Below, piece by piece: positions 1 to 5,490 of a stretch of DNA of 5,590 bases (position 1 is the first letter of the stretch; each line of letters begins with the position of its first letter). Under the pieces are notes generated by a model. The model had not been told where the DNA came from. It worked only from the letters and a program-made list of their open reading frames with translations, and searched no databases. The stretch is taken from assembly GCA_949286815.1 (NCBI GenBank), contig CASEEB010000111.1, forward strand, positions 1 to 5,590, written 5' to 3'. Both the position numbers and the translations under genes were made by a program. This DNA comes from an uncultured Eubacteriales bacterium (GTDB taxonomy: Bacteria; Bacillota; Clostridia; Oscillospirales; CAG-272).

Positions 1-32
1 AAATTATCTTCAATTGAAATTTTACATAACCT

Positions 33-41
33 ATTATATCA
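33..41 (-). promoter_or_regulatory. Candidate leftward extended -10 promoter
   Basis: Read on the minus strand this is TGATATAAT, a perfect TATAAT hexamer preceded by the TGn extension. No good -35 hexamer is found 16-18 bases upstream, which is tolerable for an extended -10 promoter. Transcription would start near base 26 and run off the left edge, so the gene served is not in the window. It lies beyond the terminator of the minus-strand RNA, which fits the beginning of a new leftward unit. The call rests only on the motif; AT-rich spacers give such matches by chance. Confidence 0.4.
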
Positions 42-68
42 TAACCAAGATAGTTTTACGTCAGAAAA

Positions 69-155
69 CTGCCGTATACAGTAAGTAAATTAATATTAGA
101 CTGATTTTTTCACTCTGTATACAATTCACTGCTGTATGCAAAACTACCGTGTACA
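69..155. repeat. Cluster of degenerate TGTATACA-like repeats
   Basis: Three 12-base copies fit CTRCYGTRTRCA: CTGCCGTATACA (69-80), CTGCTGTATGCA (129-140) and CTACCGTGTACA (144-155). A fourth, weaker copy ends in CTGTATACA (115-123). The six-base cores (GTATAC, GTATAC, GTATGC, GTGTAC) begin at 74, 117, 134 and 149 and are palindromic or nearly so. The cluster lies just upstream of the leftward extended -10 box at 33-41. The arrangement resembles a set of operator half-sites or full sites for a DNA-binding regulator, but no regulator is encoded here. That the copies are related is seen in the sequence; the regulatory role is inference. Confidence 0.4.
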
Positions 156-211
156 TTATATCACTTAAATATATGTATGTCAACAATGAAATATAATCAT
201 AGGTTTCCCAA

Positions 212-240
212 AGAAAAAACAGAGACCCAAAAGGTCTCTG
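212..240 (-). terminator. Intrinsic terminator of the minus-strand RNA
   Basis: On the minus strand, CAGAGACC pairs perfectly with GGTCTCTG (8 bp, 240-233 with 227-220) around a five-base loop. A run of six T follows directly (219-214). This is a canonical Rho-independent terminator. It shows that the stretch to its right (241-580), where no gene is evident in the sense direction, is transcribed leftwards. Confidence 0.9.
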
Positions 241-246
241 TTATAT

Positions 247-422
247 CCCACCGAGCCGTGTACCCGAAGAAGTGGAACCCTGTACTCCAGGGTGGTGCCC
301 TATTCTCAGCTTTACTGCTCCCAGCATCCTTTCCCACGCGGGACAAGTCTACCGGCTATGGAAAAGGGAGGTCTGCAAACCACTGCGAAAATGTATTTCG
401 GGCTCCAATGCTTATATGTGGG
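247..422 (-). ncRNA. Structured noncoding RNA, 3' domain; possibly raiA RNA
   Basis: The RNA strand is the minus strand, because an intrinsic terminator follows seven bases after this domain. A long-range closing stem is visible: CCCAC (422-418) with GUGGG (251-247), continued by GAGCC (405-401) with GGCUC (257-253) across an asymmetric bulge. Inside are ACCCUG/CAGGGU with a five-base loop (277-293), UCCC/GGGA around GCGU (332-343), CGAAA/UUUCG enclosed by CAUUG/CAGUG, and CUCCC/GGGAG (370-366 with 322-318). A purine-rich single-stranded-looking segment, GCUGAGAAUAGGGC, precedes the 277-293 hairpin. Size, closing stem and clostridial context make the raiA motif my first guess, but that rests on recall and was not checked. 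Signatures of RNase P RNA (GAGGAAAGUCC), SRP RNA (the GGAAGCAGC region) and a tRNA-like tmRNA end are absent. Confidence is high for an RNA gene and modest for the family. Confidence 0.62.
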
Positions 423-580
423 TCACAATCAAACGGATATCACAAACTAAGCAGGAAAATCAAAGCGGAGCAAGGAACGTGGAAACTTGCTTATAAACAA
501 AAATTATTTCTAAAGTTTGCAACAAGCGCATATAGAAGCGATAGCTCCTCACCCCTAAAAGGCGGGGACATACGCGCTAT
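423..580 (-). ncRNA. 5' structured part of the same transcript
   Basis: This lies between the DUF1292 stop codon and the 3' RNA domain, on the same strand. A 9-bp stem, AGCGCGUAU (578-570) with AUAUGCGCU (533-525, one G-U), encloses two hairpins: CCCC/GGGG around an eight-base loop, and AGGAGC/GCUUCU around UAUC (one G-U). Together they form a three-way junction. Further 3', AGCAAG and CUUGCU form a 6-bp hairpin with an 11-base loop, and UGUG ACC CACA can close just before the 3' domain. It may be the 5' part of one RNA of about 340 nt, or the 3' UTR of DUF1292. No good -35 box precedes it; a TATAAC (586-581) sits too close to the first stem for a clean start. It codes for nothing convincing. 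Confidence 0.45.
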
Positions 581-608
581 GTTATAATCAATATTTAATT
601 ATCTGAAA

Positions 609-911
609 TCACACATCGTAGTCGGTTTCTTCCGAGAACAGATCGTCAAAATAATCGGCAACCCTGTCAAACTCATCATCGTCATCTATGGTTACAAAGA
701 TGTCTTCTCCGTCTTCATCTTTATCTCTTTTAAGAATAACATATTCGATCATGCCATCCTCATCCTCGTCCTCACTCTCTGATTCGGTGGAAACCATCGC
801 GTAATATTCGATCCCGTCAAGTTCGGCGCTTCCGACGACCTCAAACTCGGTCTCGTTGCCGTCTTCATCGGTCAATGTATAGTATTCACTCTCAAAATCA
901 TTATCATTCAT
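609..911 (-). CDS. DUF1292 family small acidic protein (YrzB-like)
   Basis: A 100-residue cytoplasmic protein with no signal peptide or membrane segment. It is extremely acidic: 41 of 100 residues are Asp or Glu against 4 Lys or Arg. The family pattern is clear. A LTDEDGNETEFEV segment (residues 13-25) is followed by a DGIEYYAMV strand, an acidic low-complexity linker (EDEDEDG), an IEYVILK strand, and a C-terminal FVTIDDDDEFDRVADYFDDLF element. DUF1292 proteins are widespread in Firmicutes, often near ruvX, ireB (DUF965) or fur genes, and their biochemical role is not established. Here the gene stands downstream of lepA-hemW with its own consensus promoter. The ATG at 911 is preceded by an AAGGACGG Shine-Dalgarno (929-922), spaced a little long. 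The family is secure; the function is unknown. Confidence 0.93.
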   Translation of the reverse strand: MNDNDFESEYYTLTDEDGNETEFEVVGSAELDGIEYYAMVSTESESEDEDEDGMIEYVILKRDKDEDGEDIFVTIDDDDEFDRVADYFDDLFSEETDYDV

Positions 912-950
912 GAAAGTATTTCCGTCCTTCCGTCTTTCTTGGTTGATTAT

Positions 951-979
951 ATTGTATCATAAAACACTCTGTTTGTCAA
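951..979 (-). promoter_or_regulatory. Sigma-A promoter for the DUF1292 gene
   Basis: The minus strand reads TTGACA (979-974), 17 bases, then TACAAT (956-951): a perfect -35 and a one-mismatch -10 at ideal spacing. The start would be near 944, giving a leader of about 33 bases with the Shine-Dalgarno. Just upstream of the -35 lie a perfect palindrome TTGTACAA (986-993) and two direct copies of TTTGTGAA (995-1002 and 1011-1018, exactly 16 bases apart), which could be regulator sites. The promoter probably also feeds the RNA downstream of DUF1292. Confidence 0.85.
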
Positions 980-1047
980 TGCCTTTTGTACAATTTTGTG
1001 AAAATTCATGTTTGTGAATAAACGCTCAAGTCTGTTATAGATACCCG

Positions 1048-2214
1048 TCACAATTCTTCAAAATTCAACACATCGGAAAGTATATAATTGCTTAAAAGAA
1101 AACCTCTGTCGGTAAAACGGCAGCTTTTTTCGCCGTTAATTACAAATCCGGACTCATAGCGATTAAATTTTTCACCGAACTGAGAATCGAAATCCACACC
1201 GAATCTATCAAAGAAGGTCTTTTTATTCACACCCTCCTCAAGCCTCATCCCAAGCATGACATATTCGTTCATCGCCTCGTTTTCTCCGATTAAAGACGAT
1301 GAAACACATATATTTTCTCCTTTAAGATAAGCTTTCAGATTTCTTGAATTCTCGGTTCTCATCCGATTCAAAAAGGAATGCGCGGAAGGTCCGAAACCGA
1401 TATAATCCTCATAAAGCCAGTATTTCAGATTGTGAACAGATTCAAGTCCCTGACGCGCGAAATTGCTTATTTCATACCTATTATACCCTTTTTGGCGAAG
1501 CTTATCCAGCATATATTCATACATGTCGCAAGCCGTATCCTCGTCCGGAAATGTAAGTCTGTCCGGATTTTCAAAAAATCTGGTATGTTCCTCAATCTTA
1601 AGTCCGTAAGCGGAAATATGCTTCAGGTCCATGCTTCCCACTTCTTCCAGGGTTTTTGCCCAACTTGACATACTCTGTTCGGGAATCCCGTACATCAGGT
1701 CGGCGGAAACATTCTCAAACCCCGCAATGTAAGCGTCATTCAACGTATTCAGAAAATCATTATATGTGTGAATTCTGCCAAGCTTTTTCAGTTCATTGTC
1801 GTGTACGCTCTGCAGTCCTATGCTGAGTCTGTTCACGCCCGCGCGCCGCATACCCCGCAGCTTCTCAACATCGACCGTCCCGGGATTGCATTCCGCGCTT
1901 ATCTCCGCATCGCCTTCTATATTAAAGCGTCGGTTTACTGTTTCAAGAATTTTTTCAAAATGTTCAGTATCAAGCAAAGTGGGAGTTCCTCCCCCGAAAT
2001 ACACCGTCTGTGCGATATATCTTCTCGGCGGATTACCTTGCGGTTCCGCCTTGAAGCTTTCAATATCACGGCACAGCACATCGACATATCTGTCAATAAC
2101 GCCGCCACCAGGGTCGGCAAAAGAACAGAAGTCGCAATAATGGCACTTCGACCGGCAAAACGGCACATGAATATATATTCCTACGGCTTTCGGCCGATTT
2201 ACGCGCTCCGACAT
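1048..2214 (-). CDS. hemW: HemW, radical SAM haem chaperone (HemN-like)
   Basis: A radical-SAM enzyme of the HemN/HemW group, often annotated as oxygen-independent coproporphyrinogen III oxidase. HemW members bind haem and hand it to acceptor proteins rather than oxidising coproporphyrinogen. With the start chosen here (388 residues), the iron-sulfur motif CX3CX2C is at C20, C24 and C27, followed by C30. The SAM-binding YFGGGTPT is at 72-79, then AECNPGTVD, NRLSIGLQSVHD, ADLMYGIPEQ and HNLKYW with GFGPSAHSF. The C-terminal HemW_C region follows. Length is usual for HemW, and the HemN N-terminal extension is missing, favouring HemW. The ATG at 2214 lies one base past the lepA stop, implying translational coupling. 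In-frame alternatives at 2223, 2226 (ATG) and 2232 (TTG) overlap lepA; none has a strong Shine-Dalgarno, so the start is uncertain by a few codons. Confidence 0.95.
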   Translation of the reverse strand: MSERVNRPKAVGIYIHVPFCRSKCHYCDFCSFADPGGGVIDRYVDVLCRDIESFKAEPQGNPPRRYIAQTVYFGGGTPTLLDTEHFEKILETVNRRFNIEGDAEISAECNPGTVDVEKLRGMRRAGVNRLSIGLQSVHDNELKKLGRIHTYNDFLNTLNDAYIAGFENVSADLMYGIPEQSMSSWAKTLEEVGSMDLKHISAYGLKIEEHTRFFENPDRLTFPDEDTACDMYEYMLDKLRQKGYNRYEISNFARQGLESVHNLKYWLYEDYIGFGPSAHSFLNRMRTENSRNLKAYLKGENICVSSSLIGENEAMNEYVMLGMRLEEGVNKKTFFDRFGVDFDSQFGEKFNRYESGFVINGEKSCRFTDRGFLLSNYILSDVLNFEEL

Positions 2215-2215
2215 G

Positions 2216-4036
2216 TCAGTCATCATCGCCAAGCTTAAGCACTGCCATAAAAGCTTCGGGCGTTACCTGCACCGAGCCGAGCTGTCTCATCTTCTTCTTT
2301 CCCTCTTTTTGCTTTTCGAGCAGTTTCTTCTTTCTGGTTATATCGCCGCCGTAGCATTTCGCGAGCACATCCTTGCGCATGGCTTTTACCGTCTCTCTTG
2401 CGATTATTTTCGACCCTATAGCGGCCTGAATCGGGATCTCAAAAAGCTGCCTCGGAATATTTTCCTTAAGTCTCTGCGCTATTTTCCGAGCCCTCGCATA
2501 TGCCTTTTCCTCATGTACAATAAACGAAAGCGCGTCCACGGGCTCGCCGTTGAGCATAAAATCAAGTTTAACAAGCTTTGACACTTCATATCCCTTAAGC
2601 TCATAGTCAAGAGAGGCATATCCGCGAGAACGGCTTTTGAGCGCGTCAAAAAAGTCGTAAATAATTTCATTGAGAGGCAAATCATAATGAAGCTCAACTC
2701 TTGTGCTGTCAAGATATTTCATATCAATAAAAGTTCCCCGCCTGTCCTGGCAAAGGTCCATAAGTCCGCCCACATATTCCGTCGGCGTAATGATATTGGC
2801 CTTGACAATCGGCTCTCTTGTCTCCTGAATCTCGTCCGGAGACGGATAACTCGCGGGGTTGTCTATCTTTACAAGTTCTCCGTTGCGGAGCACCACTTCA
2901 TACACAACTCCGGGGGCGGTGGTTATCAGGTCAAGATTGAATTCTCTTTCAAGCCTCTCCTCTATGATCTCCATGTGAAGCAATCCCAAAAATCCGCACC
3001 GGAATCCGAAACCGAGCGCCGCCGAAGTTTCAGGCTCAAACACCAGCGCCGCGTCATTGAGCTGAAGTTTTTCAAGCGCGTCTCTCAAATCAGGGTATCT
3101 CGCCCCATCCGCGGGATATATCCCGGCAAAGACCATGGGCTGAACAGACTTGAATCCGGGCAGAGCCTCTGCAGCGGGATTCGCGGCAAGCGTTATGGTA
3201 TCGCCCACCCTTGTCTCCCCTACGCTTTTTATCGAGGCGGTAAGATATCCGACCTCTCCCGCCCTGAGCGCGTCGCATTTGCGCAGGCCAAAGGCATCCA
3301 TTGTACCGACCTCCACTACATCGTACTCCTTTCCGTTGCTCATGAGCCTGATTCTGTCCGAGGGTCTGATACAACCGTCAAAGACACGGATATTTACGAC
3401 AATACCGAGATAGCTGTCATAATATGAATCAAAAATAAGGCACTTAAGCGGCGCGTTCTCATCGCCCGCAGGAGCAGGTATATCCTTGATAATCGCCTCA
3501 AGCACACTTTCGATATTAAGTCCTGTCTTTGCGGAAACCGCCGGACAGTCCTGCGCGGGTATACCTATCTCGTCTTCTATCTCGGAACGGACTCTGTCAA
3601 CATCGGCGCTCGGAAGATCTATTTTATTTATGACCGGAACTATCTCGAGTCCCGCGTCCGCGGCAAGGTAAGCATTCGCGAGTGTCTGCGCCTCAATACC
3701 CTGCGTGGCGTCAACCACAAGCAGCGCTCCGTCACAGGCTTTCAGCGAACGGGATACCTCATAATTGAAGTCGACATGTCCGGGCGTATCTATCAGATTA
3801 AAAACATATTTTTCGCCGTCCGCCGCGGTATAGTCAAGCTTAACGGCACGCGCCTTGATGGTTATTCCCCGTTCTCTTTCCAAATCCATGCTGTCAAGCA
3901 CCTGCTCTTCCATTTCCCTTTCGGATACGGTCTGCGTGGCTTCAAGTATTCGGTCCGCGAGAGTGGATTTACCGTGGTCTATATGCGCTATTATGGAAAA
4001 ATTCCTGATTTTTTTCATTCTTTCATTTTGTGACAT
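2216..4036 (-). CDS. lepA: Elongation factor 4 (LepA), ribosome-associated GTPase
   Basis: A translational GTPase that binds the ribosome and acts in back-translocation, initiation or ribosome assembly; its exact cellular role is debated. In the 606-residue form chosen here, all G motifs are intact: AHIDHGKST (17-25), switch I RERGITIKA (54-62), DTPGHVDF (83-90, with the catalytic His at 87), NKID (137-140) and SAKTG (168-172). Beta-barrel and EF-G-like domains III and V follow, then the LepA-specific C-terminal domain with KKKLLEKQKEGKKKMRQLG near the end. Length is typical and nothing is missing. The ATG at 4036 gives MSQNERMKKIRNFS, like other LepA N-termini. A TTG at 4057 would add seven unusual residues, and an ATG at 4018 would shorten it slightly. 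It is the first gene of a lepA-hemW operon. Confidence 0.98.
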   Translation of the reverse strand: MSQNERMKKIRNFSIIAHIDHGKSTLADRILEATQTVSEREMEEQVLDSMDLERERGITIKARAVKLDYTAADGEKYVFNLIDTPGHVDFNYEVSRSLKACDGALLVVDATQGIEAQTLANAYLAADAGLEIVPVINKIDLPSADVDRVRSEIEDEIGIPAQDCPAVSAKTGLNIESVLEAIIKDIPAPAGDENAPLKCLIFDSYYDSYLGIVVNIRVFDGCIRPSDRIRLMSNGKEYDVVEVGTMDAFGLRKCDALRAGEVGYLTASIKSVGETRVGDTITLAANPAAEALPGFKSVQPMVFAGIYPADGARYPDLRDALEKLQLNDAALVFEPETSAALGFGFRCGFLGLLHMEIIEERLEREFNLDLITTAPGVVYEVVLRNGELVKIDNPASYPSPDEIQETREPIVKANIITPTEYVGGLMDLCQDRRGTFIDMKYLDSTRVELHYDLPLNEIIYDFFDALKSRSRGYASLDYELKGYEVSKLVKLDFMLNGEPVDALSFIVHEEKAYARARKIAQRLKENIPRQLFEIPIQAAIGSKIIARETVKAMRKDVLAKCYGGDITRKKKLLEKQKEGKKKMRQLGSVQVTPEAFMAVLKLGDDD

Positions 4037-4121
4037 ACAAAAATTCCGGCCTTTCAATGAAATTTAGCCTTTGTTAGACTTTGAGGCTTTATTTTCCGGC
4101 TTTTTAAATTCAAACAATATA

Positions 4122-4150
4122 ATTATATAATATTTTTCTGCGTTTCTCAA
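4122..4150 (-). promoter_or_regulatory. Promoter of the lepA-hemW operon
   Basis: The minus strand has TTGAGA (4150-4145), 17 bases, then TATAAT (4127-4122), in a strongly AT-rich segment. The start would fall near 4115, leaving a leader of roughly 80 bases before the lepA ATG at 4036. The leader contains a small hairpin, AGCCU/AGGCU (4088-4084 with 4070-4066). It also contains a 12-base sequence, GCCGGAAAATAA (4100-4089), that recurs in the leader of the divergent gene. Confidence 0.8.
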
Positions 4151-4219
4151 TACTTTTCCGTAAATTTTTATAAACAATAAAATACAACAATTTATGTCTT
4201 GTTTTTGCCTAATTTTGTC

Positions 4220-4248
4220 TTGTAGTCAAGCAGCATTTGTCTTATAAT
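4220..4248 (+). promoter_or_regulatory. Candidate promoter of the oxidoreductase gene
   Basis: TTGTAG (4220-4225), 17 bases, then a perfect TATAAT (4243-4248). The -35 matches the consensus only in its TTG, typical of a promoter that is weak or needs activation. Transcription would start near 4255, giving a leader of about 100 bases that carries two inverted repeats and a GC-rich palindromic stretch before the start codon. It is arranged back to back with the lepA promoter, about 70 bases apart. Confidence 0.6.
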
Positions 4249-4259
4249 ATCTTAAAGTT

Positions 4260-4287
4260 ATTATGAATTAAAATATACTCTCATAAT
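4260..4287. promoter_or_regulatory. Inverted repeat at the start of the oxidoreductase transcript (candidate operator)
   Basis: ATTATGA (4260-4266) and TCATAAT (4281-4287) are perfect 7-base inverted arms whose centres are 21 bases apart, two helical turns. The repeat begins 12 bases after the -10 box, next to the expected start of transcription, a usual place for a repressor operator. It could equally fold as a weak RNA hairpin with a 14-base loop. The dyad is seen in the sequence; the operator role is inference. Confidence 0.35.
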
Positions 4288-4289
4288 TA

Positions 4290-4310
4290 CCGGTACACAT
4301 TATGTGCCGG
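4290..4310 (+). promoter_or_regulatory. Leader hairpin upstream of the oxidoreductase gene
   Basis: CCGG (4290-4293) pairs with CCGG (4307-4310), and CACA with UGUG inside it, leaving a two-base UA bulge on the 5' side and a short UUA loop. An A-rich stretch and then a run of six T (4320-4325) follow at about ten bases, too far for a standard terminator. A GC-rich imperfect palindrome (4326-4338) then precedes the Shine-Dalgarno. It may be a regulator site or an attenuator-like leader element. No known riboswitch class was recognised. Confidence 0.4.
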
Positions 4311-4353
4311 AAAATAAGCTTTTTTGCGCGCACGCGCGGAACGGAGGATAATT

Positions 4354-5400
4354 GTGATAAAGAAAAACGGCGCGATAATAGGTTACGGAGGAATGGGAAG
4401 CTGGCACGGGGAATTTCTCAAAAACAGCGACGTTATAAACCTTTGCGGCATTTACGACATTAAACCCGAAAGATGTGCCGCCGCTGAAAAAAACGGAATA
4501 CACGCGTATTCTTCCCTTGATGAGCTTTTAAACGACAAAAATGTTGATTTTGTGACTATAGCGGTACCAAATGATCTGCACAAGCCGCTGGCAATACAGG
4601 CTATGAAAGCCGGCAAACACGCGGTAAGTGAAAAACCGGTCACGCTTTCAAGCGCGGATCTGCAGGAAATGATTGACGCCTCGCATAAATACAACAAGAT
4701 ATTTACTGTTCACCAAAACCGTCGCTGGGACGGGGAATTTCTTCTCATGCGGGACGTATATAACAGCCACGACCTCGGAGATGTGTTCTGCATTGAGTCA
4801 AGAGTACACGGCAGCCGCGGGATTCCGGGAGATTGGAGACAGGAAAAGATACACGGCGGCGGCATGATGCTCGACTGGGGCGTGCATCTCATAGACCAGA
4901 TTATGGGTATAGTCACCGACCGCAAGCTTTTGTCGGTGTATTGCAGATGCGACCATATCACAAACTACGAGGTCGATGACGGATTCAAGCTTGAAATGTA
5001 TTTTGAAAATGACCTCAATGTCCATGTTGAAGTCGGAACTTCTCACTTTATAAGTATGCCCCGCTTCTATATGACGGGCTCCAACGGCACGGCTATGATC
5101 TCCGACTGGAATCAGCCCTGCAGGATAGTTTACTGCAAGAATTGGGACGAAAAAGACGTCATCCCGGTAAAAACCGCGGCGGGAATCACCAAAACAATGG
5201 CTCCCAGAGACGAAAAAACCATCGCGGAAAAAACAATTCCTCAGCCACAGAGCGATGTGCATGAATTTTACCGCAATCTTTGCCGCGCGATAGACGGCAC
5301 CGAGCCTCAGATCGTTACCCACGAGCAGATGATGACGGTTATGAAGATAATGGAAGCCGCGTTTAAATCCGACGCGGAAGGCGTGCCGGTAAGTTTGTGA
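4354..5400 (+). CDS. Gfo/Idh/MocA family NAD(P)-dependent oxidoreductase
   Basis: A soluble dehydrogenase of the glucose-fructose oxidoreductase / inositol dehydrogenase family (348 residues, normal length). The N-terminal Rossmann fold has GYGGMG (10-15), and an Asp at 35 after the second strand favours NAD over NADP. EKP (93-95) is the family's catalytic-lysine motif, followed by HQNRRWDGEF (120-129). The C-terminal alpha/beta domain carries DWGVHLID (174-181), with the Asp and His expected for substrate binding and proton transfer. Substrates in this family are sugars, polyols or amino-sugar derivatives; the exact one cannot be read from the sequence. The start is the GTG at 4354, with GGAGG (4343-4347) six bases upstream; a TTG at 4324 in the same frame has no such site. 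It is transcribed alone, divergent from lepA, with its own promoter and terminator. No partner transporter or kinase is in view. Confidence 0.93.
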   Translation: MIKKNGAIIGYGGMGSWHGEFLKNSDVINLCGIYDIKPERCAAAEKNGIHAYSSLDELLNDKNVDFVTIAVPNDLHKPLAIQAMKAGKHAVSEKPVTLSSADLQEMIDASHKYNKIFTVHQNRRWDGEFLLMRDVYNSHDLGDVFCIESRVHGSRGIPGDWRQEKIHGGGMMLDWGVHLIDQIMGIVTDRKLLSVYCRCDHITNYEVDDGFKLEMYFENDLNVHVEVGTSHFISMPRFYMTGSNGTAMISDWNQPCRIVYCKNWDEKDVIPVKTAAGITKTMAPRDEKTIAEKTIPQPQSDVHEFYRNLCRAIDGTEPQIVTHEQMMTVMKIMEAAFKSDAEGVPVSL

Positions 5401-5451
5401 CATTTCTTTACAATTAAATTTCATATAAATCTTTCATATATTTATAAAAAA

Positions 5452-5490
5452 CCGATGAAATTTGCAAAAACATTTTTCATCGGCTTTTTA
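5452..5490 (+). terminator. Terminator after the oxidoreductase gene, probably bidirectional
   Basis: CCGATGAAA (5452-5460) pairs perfectly with TTTCATCGG (5475-5483) around a 14-base loop, followed by C and five T. On the opposite strand the same stem is followed by a run of six T (complement of the A run at 5446-5451), so it should also stop leftward transcription. This suggests a convergent gene to the right, beyond the window edge. Bases 5491-5590 hold no recognisable gene. Confidence 0.85.

Noticed and set aside
241..580. RNase P RNA, SRP RNA, tmRNA or 6S RNA as identity of the minus-strand RNA
   Set aside because: The conserved RNase P P4 sequence, the SRP domain IV sequence and the tRNA-like 3' end of tmRNA were not found. 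The whole is too long for 6S, and the 5' and 3' ends do not pair as a single long 6S-like rod.
177..587. Plus-strand open frames of 136 and 74 codons
   Set aside because: They run antisense through the RNA locus and its terminator. The composition is not protein-like, no Shine-Dalgarno is evident, and no domain is recognisable. The RNA structure and leftward terminator explain the stretch better.
580..588. Plus-strand TGTTATAAT extended -10 box
   Set aside because: It would transcribe antisense into DUF1292, has no fitting -35, and lies in AT-rich spacer where such matches arise by chance.
2687..3427. Long plus-strand open frame of 246 codons inside lepA
   Set aside because: It is an antisense shadow of a strongly conserved, intact lepA reading frame and shows no recognisable motif.
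4290..4325. The CCGG hairpin plus T-run as an intrinsic terminator in the oxidoreductase leader
   Set aside because: The T-run begins about ten bases after the stem and the stem has a bulge, so it does not fit a standard terminator.
4324..4353. TTG at 4324 as the oxidoreductase start
   Set aside because: It would place the strong GGAGG site inside the coding region and add ten residues from the GC-rich leader palindrome. The GTG at 4354 is correctly spaced from GGAGG and begins just before the Rossmann strand.
4798..5424. Minus-strand open frame of 208 codons opposite the oxidoreductase
   Set aside because: It is antisense to a complete Gfo/Idh/MocA gene with clear motifs and a strong Shine-Dalgarno. 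The frame looks like a codon-bias shadow.
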